5,564 nucleotides of DNA from an uncultured Eubacterium sp. Lineage in GTDB: Bacteria; Bacillota; Clostridia; Peptostreptococcales; Anaerovoracaceae. A model generated the notes under the pieces. That model was not told where the DNA came from and did not search any database. It saw only the letters and a program-made list of their open reading frames with translations. Numbering within the stretch: position 1 is the stretch's first letter; each line of letters begins with the position of its first letter. Of the stretch, positions 1 through 5,374 are shown in pieces. The position numbers were made by a program, and so were the translations under genes. The stretch lies in contig URXI01000284.1 in the NCBI GenBank assembly GCA_900551775.1, positions 1 to 5,564 on the forward strand, written 5' to 3'.

Positions 1-6
1 AATTTG

Positions 7-50
7 AAAACCTGACGAAAAGCACTTGACTTTTGTTAGCAGGTTTTTTT
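7..50 (+). terminator. Probable intrinsic terminator of an upstream gene outside the window
   Basis: AAAACCTG (7-14) can pair with CAGGTTTT (40-47). An inner stem AAAAG (18-22) with CTTTT (30-34) closes a 7-nt loop, and C16-G35 and A15-T36 extend it past small bulges. The 3' arm runs into a T-tract at 44-50. This fits a rho-independent terminator for a plus-strand gene that ends left of position 1. The bulges make it less than ideal, and the gene it would serve is not visible. Confidence 0.55.
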
Positions 51-73
51 GTCGTGTTTTCAGATGAAAAACA

Positions 74-82
74 TGGTATAAT
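74..82 (+). promoter_or_regulatory. Extended -10 promoter for the Fic gene
   Basis: TGGTATAAT at 74-82 is a consensus TATAAT (77-82) preceded by a TGn extension. No good -35 hexamer lies 16-18 bp upstream, as is common for extended -10 promoters. The predicted transcript would begin near 89, giving a leader of about 38 nt that contains the AGGAGG ribosome binding site at 112-117. The promoter lies just after the upstream terminator, so the Fic gene is probably its own transcription unit. Confidence 0.6.
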
Positions 83-126
83 TAGTATAGCGAAAAATAC
101 AGGGAGATATCAGGAGGTATCGTTTA

Positions 127-846
127 GTGGCAGGGAAAAGTATTTTGGAAATTTTGAGAGAACAGATGGAGATTAGGCTCCCCGGACAGCTATATCATGC
201 TACACAGATTGATATGGCGTACAATTCAAATCGCATTGAGGGCAGCACACTTTCTCACGAAGAAACCAGATACATCTATGAAACACGCAGTATCATCGAC
301 AGTCCCAAAGTCAATGTGGATGATGTGATAGAGACGTCAAATCATTTCATTCTTTTCAACTACATGCTGAAGACGGCAGATCAGGCCTTAACGGAAGAAA
401 TGATTAAGATGTATCATCAGATTTTAAAATCGGGAACAAAAGATGCTATGCTGGACTGGTTGAACGTAGGCGAGTATAAGACGCTTGCGAATACAATCGG
501 CGGTATTGTTGAAACCACAGAACCGGCGGATGTCAGTAAGCAGATCAAAACGCTGCTGGAAGCGTATCATGCAAAAGAATCTCCTGCATTGAAAGACATC
601 GTAGATTTTCATTGGAAGTTCGAAAGAATACATCCTTTTCAGGATGGGAATGGCCGCGTAGGCAGGATGATCATATTCAAAGAGTGCCTTGCAAACGATA
701 TTATGCCTTTTGTCGTACTGGATGCAGATAAAGCGTTCTACTACAAAGGACTTCAGGAATATCCAGATGGAACAAGGCTGCTGGATACATGCCTTCATTT
801 TCAGGATCTGTACAGGGAAAAGGTCAAAAAGTTTTTTCCTGACTGA
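127..846 (+). CDS. Fic family protein (probable AMP-transferase, class II)
   Basis: A 239-residue Fic-domain protein. Fic enzymes usually transfer AMP from ATP to a hydroxyl side chain of a target protein in the cytoplasm. The full catalytic motif HPFQDGNGRVGR lies at residues 169-180: catalytic H169, metal-binding D173, the phosphate-binding GNGR loop and R180. An inhibitory motif of the (S/T)xxxE(G/N) form, SNRIEG, lies at residues 34-39, where E38 would compete with the ATP gamma-phosphate. Its N-terminal position makes this a class II, self-inhibited Fic. Residues 117-130 (GEYKTLANTIGG) probably form the target-binding flap. The start is GTG 127, because AGGAGG (112-117) sits 9 nt upstream; the next in-frame ATG (166) has no such site. 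No antitoxin gene, second domain or HTH segment is visible, so it is probably not a two-gene toxin-antitoxin unit. The target cannot be inferred. The family is certain; AMPylation is inferred from the intact motif. Confidence 0.93.
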   Translation: MAGKSILEILREQMEIRLPGQLYHATQIDMAYNSNRIEGSTLSHEETRYIYETRSIIDSPKVNVDDVIETSNHFILFNYMLKTADQALTEEMIKMYHQILKSGTKDAMLDWLNVGEYKTLANTIGGIVETTEPADVSKQIKTLLEAYHAKESPALKDIVDFHWKFERIHPFQDGNGRVGRMIIFKECLANDIMPFVVLDADKAFYYKGLQEYPDGTRLLDTCLHFQDLYREKVKKFFPD

Positions 847-865
847 CTTTTTGTCAAATCATAGC

Positions 866-910
866 AAAAAAATCAAAGCCGGTGATACCAATGGATTGGA
901 ATCACCGGCT
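866..910 (-). terminator. Intrinsic terminator of ychF, probably bidirectional
   Basis: AGCCGGTGAT (877-886) pairs perfectly with ATCACCGGCT (901-910). Within the 14-nt loop, CCAA (888-891) can pair with TTGG (896-899), so one long hairpin with a single A/A mismatch forms. Read on the minus strand, after the ychF stop codon, the stem is followed by TTTGATTTTTTT, a good U-tract. Read on the plus strand, after the Fic stop at 846, it is followed by CTTTCTATCTTTT, a weaker tract. It probably ends both convergent genes. Confidence 0.85.
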
Positions 911-921
911 CTTTCTATCTT

Positions 922-2016
922 TTACACGTTGAACAGGAAGTTCAGCACGTCTCCGTCTTTGACGACATACTCCTTGCCCTCGGAGCGGAGCAGACCTTTT
1001 TCCTTTGCTGCACTGAGACTGCCGCCGCATTCGATCAGCTTGTCATAGGCGATGGTCTCTGCCCTGATAAAGCCTCTCTCAAAATCGGTGTGGATGCGGC
1101 CTGCTGCCTGAGGCGCCTTTGTTCCTCTTTTGATGGTCCAGGCGCGGCATTCGTCTTCACCGGCTGTGAGGAAGGAGATCAGATTCAGCAGGTGGTAAGA
1201 AGCTTTGATCAGCTTGTCGAGGCCCGATTCGCTGATGCCCAGCTCTTCCAGGAACATAGCTTTTTCTTCGTCCTCCAGTTCAGAGATTTCCTGCTCGATT
1301 TCCGCACAGATGACCACCACCTCGGCATCTTCTGTAGCGGCAAATTCGCGGACAGCTTTGACGTATTCGTTATCTGCACTGTCAGCGGCATCCTCCTCGG
1401 AAACGTTGGCTACATAGATGATCGGCTTGTAAGACAGCAGATCCAGGCTCTTCACAAATTCATCTTCTTCTTCAGTCAAATCCATGGCTCTGGCTGATTT
1501 ACCTGCGGCCAGGAAATCGCTGATCTTGGTCAGAAGATCCAGTTCCTTTTGGAGCGTCTTGTCGCCTTTGAGGTTCTTTGTGGTCTTGGCGATGCGCCGT
1601 TCCAAAACTTCCATGTCGGAGAGAATCAATTCGGTATTGATGGTTTCGATATCGGACAGCGGGTCGATTTTGCCGTCTACGTGAACGATGTTATCATTTT
1701 CGAAACACCGGACTACATGGACGATGGCGGCAACCTCTCTGATGTGGCCGAGGAATTTGTTTCCCAGTCCTTCACCTTGGGAAGCGCCCTTTACCAGGCC
1801 GGCGATATCGCAGAATTCGATGGTGGTGTAGATGGTTTTCTTTGAGTTATATATCTCGTGGAGGGTTTTAATGCGTTCATCTGGAACGGTGACCACTCCT
1901 ACATTTGGTTCGATTGTGCAGAATGGATAGTTAGCGGCTTCTGCACCGGCTTTTGTAATTGCATTGAATAGTGTACTTTTGCCCACATTAGGAAGGCCCA
2001 CAATACCTAATTTCAT
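922..2016 (-). CDS. ychF: Redox-regulated ATPase YchF (OLA1 family)
   Basis: A 364-residue, full-length member of the Obg-related YchF/OLA1 family: cytoplasmic P-loop proteins that bind ribosomes and prefer ATP to GTP. Visible motifs are G1 GLPNVGKST (7-15), the switch/G3 segment DIAGLVKGA (70-78), and NVSE at 204-207 where ordinary GTPases have NKxD. The NxxE change is the hallmark linked to ATP preference. Between G3 and G4 lies a long helical insertion (about 125-200), as usual in this family. The C-terminal TGS domain spans about 280-363 and includes GRIHTDFERGFIRAE. The start ATG (2014-2016) is set by GAGGAG (2027-2032) 10 nt upstream; this site overlaps the end of lgt, whose stop codon lies 6 nt before the start. 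It is the second gene of an lgt-ychF unit. In other bacteria YchF is tied to translation and to stress or oxidative-stress responses; nothing here narrows its role further. Confidence 0.97.
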   Translation of the reverse strand: MKLGIVGLPNVGKSTLFNAITKAGAEAANYPFCTIEPNVGVVTVPDERIKTLHEIYNSKKTIYTTIEFCDIAGLVKGASQGEGLGNKFLGHIREVAAIVHVVRCFENDNIVHVDGKIDPLSDIETINTELILSDMEVLERRIAKTTKNLKGDKTLQKELDLLTKISDFLAAGKSARAMDLTEEEDEFVKSLDLLSYKPIIYVANVSEEDAADSADNEYVKAVREFAATEDAEVVVICAEIEQEISELEDEEKAMFLEELGISESGLDKLIKASYHLLNLISFLTAGEDECRAWTIKRGTKAPQAAGRIHTDFERGFIRAETIAYDKLIECGGSLSAAKEKGLLRSEGKEYVVKDGDVLNFLFNV

Positions 2017-2022
2017 ATTTTG

Positions 2023-2766
2023 TTAACTCCTCTTTCTTTTGTTTCTTAAAATGATATATAGTGCAAGGCAGAGTACGAAGACGAAGAAGCTCAGTACCTG
2101 TGCCTGCTTGAATGATCCGATCATCAGGCTGTCTGTGCGAAGCTGTTCTACCAGGCCTCTCTCCAGCGAGTAGAGCATGCCGTAAAGACAGGCGATCTGC
2201 CCGGGGAACGTTCTGCGTTTGTCCAGCCAGAGCAGGAACCAGAACAGTGCGAAGCACCAAAGCGATTCGTACAAGAAGGTCGGATGGACGTACTGCCCAT
2301 CAGCCCAAACTGCCCAAGGCAGGTCGGTCGGTCCGCCGTGTGCCTCGGAATTGAAAAAGTTCCCCCATCTTCCGATGGCCTGTGCCAGAGCGACGGTGGG
2401 AAATACCAGGTCGGCCAGCTCGAGAATGTCGATCTTGTGGTATTTGCAGACCAAAATGCCGACAATCAGGCCGGCGATGATGCCGCCGTGGATTGCCAGA
2501 CCGCCGTTTCTGATATTGAGTATTTTCCAAATATCGCCAGTGTAATTCTCCCAGCTGAAGATGACGTAATAGGCCCGCGCTCCGATGATTGATGCCGGGA
2601 TTAAAAAAATGGCAAAATCGAGAATATGGTCGCTCTGTATGCCATGCCTGGGCGCCCGTTTGTAACAAAGTATAATTGCCAGTACGAATCCTGTCCCGAT
2701 CAGAACCCCGTACCACATGATGTCCATCCCAAATAAAGTAAAAGCTACCGGATCTGGTGCTCTCAT
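2023..2766 (-). CDS. lgt: Prolipoprotein diacylglyceryl transferase
   Basis: A 247-residue integral membrane enzyme. It transfers the diacylglyceryl group of phosphatidylglycerol to the lipobox cysteine of prelipoproteins, the first step of lipoprotein maturation. Key elements are all present: GGLAIHGGIIAG (88-99) with the conserved H93, the Lgt signature GRWGNFFNSEAHG (132-144) with R133, N136, N139 and E141, HPTFLYES (161-168), and the arginine-containing segment RGLVEQLRTDSL (203-214). About seven hydrophobic segments are visible, the first near residues 12-33 and the last near 217-241, followed by a basic tail NKRKRS. The start ATG (2764-2766) has AAAGGGGAG on the minus strand (2772-2780) only 5 nt away. 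Length is a little short of E. coli Lgt but normal for Bacillota. It is first in a unit with ychF. Its promoter region is shared with the divergent sfsA. The assignment is secure. Confidence 0.97.
   Translation of the reverse strand: MRAPDPVAFTLFGMDIMWYGVLIGTGFVLAIILCYKRAPRHGIQSDHILDFAIFLIPASIIGARAYYVIFSWENYTGDIWKILNIRNGGLAIHGGIIAGLIVGILVCKYHKIDILELADLVFPTVALAQAIGRWGNFFNSEAHGGPTDLPWAVWADGQYVHPTFLYESLWCFALFWFLLWLDKRRTFPGQIACLYGMLYSLERGLVEQLRTDSLMIGSFKQAQVLSFFVFVLCLALYIILRNKRKRS
2027..2032 (-). promoter_or_regulatory. Ribosome binding site of ychF, inside the end of lgt
   Basis: On the minus strand this reads GAGGAG, 10 nt before the ychF ATG. It lies within the last codons of lgt, just ahead of the lgt TAA (2023-2025). 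Ribosomes finishing lgt would therefore pass over it, which supports co-transcription and possible translational coupling. Confidence 0.75.
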
Positions 2767-2851
2767 AAAATCTCCCCTTTACATATAAATTTGTATGATG
2801 AATAAAGCATAGAGGTTTTGCAGACCTCGGCCTTACCACTTGTCTGTGTTA

Positions 2852-2880
2852 ATGTTAATATGTACAATTTTATTTTTCAA
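2852..2880 (-). promoter_or_regulatory. Candidate sigma-A promoter for lgt-ychF
   Basis: On the minus strand, TTGAAA (2875-2880) is followed after exactly 17 bp by TAACAT (2852-2857). The -10 matches 4 of 6 consensus positions and has no TG extension. The start would be near 2845, leaving a leader of roughly 80 nt before lgt. The surrounding DNA is very AT-rich, so chance matches are likely. No better minus-strand pair was found. Confidence 0.45.
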
Positions 2881-2913
2881 ATGCAGTTCTTATTTTCAAA
2901 TGACCGCTTCCAT

Positions 2914-2936
2914 TATAATTGAATTTCTGATAAAAT
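2914..2936 (+). promoter_or_regulatory. Candidate promoter(s) for sfsA
   Basis: Two -10-like elements lie just upstream of sfsA. TATAAT at 2914-2919 would start transcription near 2926, giving a leader of about 18 nt. TGATAAAAT at 2928-2936 is an extended -10 that would start transcription near 2943-2944, on or next to the sfsA ATG. Neither has a convincing -35 at 16-18 bp. Either choice gives a very short leader, or none, without a Shine-Dalgarno sequence. Confidence 0.45.
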
Positions 2937-2943
2937 ACAATGC

Positions 2944-3648
2944 ATGAAATACGAAAACATATGTAAAGGCAATTTTATAGCCCGGCCGAACCGTTTTATT
3001 GCGGAGGTTTTGATCGACGAGAAGAAGGAACGTGCGCACGTCAAGAACACTGGCAGGTGCAGGGAACTGCTGATTCCGGGTGCAGAGGTCTATCTGGAGG
3101 ATTTTGACGGCCGGATGGGGACGCGTAAGATGCGGTACTCTTTGATCGGGGTCAAAAAAGGAGAAGTCCTGGTCAACATGGATTCCCAGGCGCCTAACAA
3201 GGTCTGTGAAGAAGCGCTCTTGAACGGGACGCTGCAGCTTGCAGGCTTGGGAAAACTTTCCCTTGTGAAAAGGGAGAAAACTTTTGGCGATTCTCGCTTT
3301 GACTTTTATGTGGAAGATGAGGAGGGCAGAAAGGGCTGGCTGGAAGTGAAGGGCGTGACTTTGGAGGAGGACGGCGTGGCCAGGTTCCCCGATGCACCGA
3401 CAGAGAGAGGCGTCAAACACGTCTATGAACTCTGTAAGGCGGTGAAAGAAGGTTATAGAGGGTTTGTACTCTTTGTAATTCAAATGACGGGGATTCGGCA
3501 TTTTGAGCCCAACGACAGGACGCACAAAGCTTTTGGAGACGCATTGCGCCAGGCGGCAAAAGAGGGCGTGGTGATTCTGGCCTGTGACTGCAGGGTAACG
3601 ACAGACTCTTTGGAAATAAAAGAACAGATTCCGGTAATATTGGACTAG
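2944..3648 (+). CDS. sfsA: SfsA family DNA/RNA nuclease-like protein
   Basis: A 234-residue protein, the same length as E. coli SfsA. SfsA was first named for stimulating sugar (maltose) fermentation genes in E. coli; the family has nucleic-acid binding and a PD-(D/E)xK nuclease-like fold, and its physiological role remains unsettled. Visible family motifs are RFIAEV (17-22), NTGRCRELL (35-43), SRFDFYV (117-123), LEVKGVTL (133-140) and PDAPTERGVKHV (near 149-160). D120 with E134-x-K136 fits the D...ExK active-site pattern. ATG 2944 is the only standard start in the open frame, which is closed upstream by TGA at 2920-2922. No Shine-Dalgarno sequence precedes it, unlike every other gene here. 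An out-of-frame ATG at 2940 opens an 8-codon frame ending at 2966. The gene is monocistronic, divergent from lgt, and ends in a terminator that begins at its stop codon. Confidence 0.94.
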   Translation: MKYENICKGNFIARPNRFIAEVLIDEKKERAHVKNTGRCRELLIPGAEVYLEDFDGRMGTRKMRYSLIGVKKGEVLVNMDSQAPNKVCEEALLNGTLQLAGLGKLSLVKREKTFGDSRFDFYVEDEEGRKGWLEVKGVTLEEDGVARFPDAPTERGVKHVYELCKAVKEGYRGFVLFVIQMTGIRHFEPNDRTHKAFGDALRQAAKEGVVILACDCRVTTDSLEIKEQIPVILD

Positions 3649-3680
3649 GCAGAGAAGTCTTCGGACTTGCTGCCTTTTTT
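3647..3680 (+). terminator. Intrinsic terminator of sfsA
   Basis: AGGCAG (3647-3652) pairs with CTGCCT (3670-3675), and AAGTC (3655-3659) pairs with GACTT (3664-3668) around a stable C(TTCG)G tetraloop. A small asymmetric internal loop separates the stems. Six T residues follow at 3675-3680. The stem begins inside the sfsA TAG stop codon (3646-3648). This isolates the downstream SOS operon from sfsA transcription. Confidence 0.88.
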
Positions 3681-3702
3681 GCTGCCATGTAGATTTTTCC
3701 AG

Positions 3703-3731
3703 TTGAAAAAGAACGACACGAGTGCTATACT
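3703..3731 (+). promoter_or_regulatory. Strong promoter of the SOS polymerase operon
   Basis: TTGAAA (3703-3708) and TATACT (3726-3731) are separated by exactly 17 bp. A TGC (3723-3725) directly before the -10 adds an extended -10 element. Both hexamers match 5 of 6 consensus positions. Transcription should start near 3738, at the left edge of the LexA box. Confidence 0.85.
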
Positions 3732-3739
3732 AGCATCAT

Positions 3740-3757
3740 AAAGAACATATGTTCTTT
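3740..3757 (+). promoter_or_regulatory. LexA (SOS) operator
   Basis: AAAGAACATATGTTCTTT is an 18-bp perfect inverted repeat. Its core GAACATATGTTC fits the Gram-positive LexA/DinR consensus CGAACRNRYGTTYG in both half-sites and in the RNRY centre; the outermost bases are A and T instead of C and G. It begins about 9 bp after the -10 hexamer and overlaps the predicted transcription start, so bound LexA would block the promoter. DNA damage, through RecA-triggered LexA self-cleavage, should induce the operon. LexA itself is not in the window. Confidence 0.92.
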
Positions 3758-3768
3758 TGACGATGAAG

Positions 3769-3778
3769 GGAGGTGATC
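3769..3778 (+). promoter_or_regulatory. Near-perfect Shine-Dalgarno sequence of the polymerase
   Basis: GGAGGTGATC is an uninterrupted 10-nt complement to the 3' end of 16S rRNA. GGAGG ends 8 nt before GTG 3782, the best-spaced start, and 17 nt before ATG 3791. GTG 3773 lies inside the site and so cannot be the start. The strength of the site suggests strong translation once LexA is removed. Confidence 0.85.
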
Positions 3779-3781
3779 GGT

Positions 3782-5032
3782 GTGGCTGTCATGCATGTAG
3801 ATGCCAATTCAGCCTATCTCAGCTGGACGGCAGTGGATTTGTTAGAAAAGGGATATCCGTTGGACATCAGGACGGTGCCTGCGGTCATTGCCGGTAATCC
3901 GGAAGATCGCCACGGCATTATTTTGGCAAAATCTATTTCTGCGAAGAAATATGGCATCGGCACAGGGATCAGCCTGTACGAGTCAAAACAGAAATGCCCC
4001 CAGCTGCTGGTATTTCCGCCAGATTACGATCTCTATCTGTCCTGCAGCGAGGCGATGTACCACATTTTGTTGGAATATTCCCCTGTGATACAGAGATACA
4101 GCGTAGACGAGTGTTTTGTGGATTTTAACCACTGTGAAAAGCGATTCGGCAGACCAGAGGCGGCTGCTTTTGAAATCAAAGAGAGAATCAAACGGGAATT
4201 GGGGTTTACCGTCAACGTGGGCGTAGGCAGCAACAAGCTTTTGGCGAAGATGGCGGGTGAATTGAAGAAACCCGATCTGGTGCATACGATTCTCAACCAA
4301 AAAGAACTGGAGGAAAAGTTGTGGCCGCTTCCTGTGGGGGAACTGTTCATGGTGGGAAGAGCCTCTGTCAAGAAACTGAACAAAATCAACATCCACACCG
4401 TCGGAGACTTGGCAAGCAGTGAACCGGTGCTGCTGCGCAGCCTGCTCAAAAGCCATGGGCAGCTGATATGGGAATACGCCAACGGGATTGACAGGGATCG
4501 GGTGACGCCGGGGGACCAGGTGCTGCAGAAGGGGCTCAGCAACAGTATGACTATCAAATACGATGTGACCGATAAGCGAGAGGCCGAGAGTTATCTCTTG
4601 TCGCTGACAGATAGAGTGGCGGGGCGTCTCAGGCGTCATCAGTGCAAAGCTTCACTGATCGGAGTTGCTGTGAAGACCAACGGTTTTGTGCGATATACCC
4701 ACCAGATTCAACTGCCGTTTTTTATAGACGATACGACCAAAATTTATCGGTATGCATGCAGCTTATTTGAAGAATGCTGGAAAGGGGAGCCGGTGAGACA
4801 GCTGGGAATCAGGCTGTCCGAATTTGCCCGAAAGGACGAATATCAGTTGTCACTGTTTGATATACAGCAAATGGAAAAAGACGAAGCTTTGAACAAGACA
4901 GTCGACGAAATCAGAGACCGATTCGGACAGACCGCTATTTACAGGGGCACTTTTGCTAATACGGATATGAAGCCTCTGGAAGGCGGTATTAATGATGGGA
5001 ATTATCTTATGATGGGAGGGTATAAGCAGTGA
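3782..5032 (+). CDS. Y-family translesion DNA polymerase (DinB/UmuC type), SOS-regulated
   Basis: A 416-residue error-prone polymerase expected to copy past damaged bases during the SOS response. Numbered from GTG 3782, the palm carries HVDANSAY (5-12), giving metal ligand D7 and probable steric gate Y12. SVDECFVDF (107-115) supplies D109 and E110. A helix-hairpin-helix thumb segment lies near 183-212 and the little finger near 230-345. QLSLF (355-359) is a classic sliding-clamp binding motif. About 57 residues follow it, including a DEIRDRFGQTAIYRG segment that I recall from UmuC-like proteins. GTG 3782 is favoured by the ribosome binding site spacing; ATG 3791 would give 413 residues and still keep the catalytic D. 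It lies under a LexA-controlled promoter and overlaps the next gene by 4 nt. I leave the symbol open because it could be called dinB or umuC. Family certainty is very high; lesion specificity is unknown. Confidence 0.95.
   Translation: MAVMHVDANSAYLSWTAVDLLEKGYPLDIRTVPAVIAGNPEDRHGIILAKSISAKKYGIGTGISLYESKQKCPQLLVFPPDYDLYLSCSEAMYHILLEYSPVIQRYSVDECFVDFNHCEKRFGRPEAAAFEIKERIKRELGFTVNVGVGSNKLLAKMAGELKKPDLVHTILNQKELEEKLWPLPVGELFMVGRASVKKLNKINIHTVGDLASSEPVLLRSLLKSHGQLIWEYANGIDRDRVTPGDQVLQKGLSNSMTIKYDVTDKREAESYLLSLTDRVAGRLRRHQCKASLIGVAVKTNGFVRYTHQIQLPFFIDDTTKIYRYACSLFEECWKGEPVRQLGIRLSEFARKDEYQLSLFDIQQMEKDEALNKTVDEIRDRFGQTAIYRGTFANTDMKPLEGGINDGNYLMMGGYKQ
5014..5019 (+). promoter_or_regulatory. Ribosome binding site of the small partner gene
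   Basis: GGGAGG within the last codons of the polymerase gene lies 9 nt before GTG 5029. It fixes the start of the overlapping small gene and supports translational coupling across the GTGA overlap. Confidence 0.75.
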
Positions 5033-5292
5033 AGATTGTGGCAAAACCGATAGACGTTATTGCTACATTTAGCGATAATAAAAAACCAATACCATATAAA
5101 TTTAAATTTTTTCAAGATTCGGGGGATAAAATAGAGGTGTATGTGGACAAAATAGTAACCGTTGAAGAAAGCAGGCTTGCGGGAATTGACACATTAATTT
5201 ACACTTGTGAGTCAAAAGTACTTGACGAAAGCAGGCTTTATCAGTTAAAATATGTAATCGGGCAGTACAGATGGGAATTATATAAAATCTGA
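5029..5292 (+). CDS. Unrecognised 87-residue protein coupled to the Y-family polymerase
   Basis: I do not recognise a named family. The start GTG overlaps the polymerase stop in a GTGA (5029-5032), with GGGAGG 9 nt upstream, so it belongs to the same LexA-controlled operon and is probably translationally coupled. The protein has no signal peptide or membrane segment. It shows alternating hydrophobic and polar stretches typical of beta strands (about 8-14, 21-28, 34-44, 54-64, 70-77, 80-87), which suggests a small, mostly beta cytoplasmic domain. Charge is nearly balanced (14 K/R, 13 D/E). ESRL occurs twice, at 47-50 and 67-70. Its place matches that of YolD-like proteins beside UvrX/UmuC polymerases in Bacillus, but I see no clear YolD sequence resemblance. 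A role as polymerase partner or regulator is inferred from context only. The gene is clearly more AT-rich than the polymerase gene. That it is a real gene is well supported. Confidence 0.85.
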   Translation: MKIVAKPIDVIATFSDNKKPIPYKFKFFQDSGDKIEVYVDKIVTVEESRLAGIDTLIYTCESKVLDESRLYQLKYVIGQYRWELYKI

Positions 5293-5345
5293 CATTCTGG
5301 AAAACTGTGATTACGCTATTATAGATGATCTGAAAATATGCTCTG

Positions 5346-5374
5346 AAAAAAATCGATAAAAAAGTTGGAAAAAA
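5346..5374 (+). promoter_or_regulatory. Phased A-tracts, probable UP element of the tRNA promoter
   Basis: Three A-tracts at 5346-5352, 5358-5363 and 5369-5374 have centres about 11 bp apart, and the last ends 4 bp before the -35 hexamer. Relative to a start near 5414 they cover about -68 to -40, the region contacted by the RNA polymerase alpha C-terminal domains. Such tracts also bend DNA. This is typical of strong stable-RNA promoters. Confidence 0.65.

Noticed and set aside
689..1048. Plus-strand frame running from the Fic gene into the end of ychF
   Set aside because: It crosses the strong 877-910 terminator, overlaps two real genes and has no ribosome binding site or recognisable domain.
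2206..2213. GAACGTTC as a second LexA box
   Set aside because: The two half-sites touch with no 4-bp spacer, and it lies within the lgt coding sequence, away from any promoter.
2300..2839. Minus-strand frame overlapping lgt in another register
   Set aside because: The lgt frame carries all Lgt motifs and membrane segments; this frame gives an Arg/His-rich sequence typical of frame-shifted reading.
3031..3040. CGTGCGCACG palindrome
   Set aside because: It is a short GC palindrome inside the sfsA coding region with no linked signal, and is likely due to chance.
2896..3525. Minus-strand open frame (209 codons) opposite sfsA
   Set aside because: It is antisense to a full-length SfsA and crosses the sfsA promoter region. 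The translation is low in family-like features, so it is a shadow frame.
3983..4639. Long minus-strand open frame (218 codons) inside the polymerase gene
   Set aside because: It lies wholly antisense to a motif-complete polymerase, has no ribosome binding site that I can see, and its translation shows no recognisable domain. The same reasoning applies to the overlapping minus-strand frame at 4033-4557.
5029..5292. Naming the small protein YolD-like
   Set aside because: Position next to a UmuC-type polymerase is suggestive, but I cannot see YolD-like sequence features. The name would rest on context alone.
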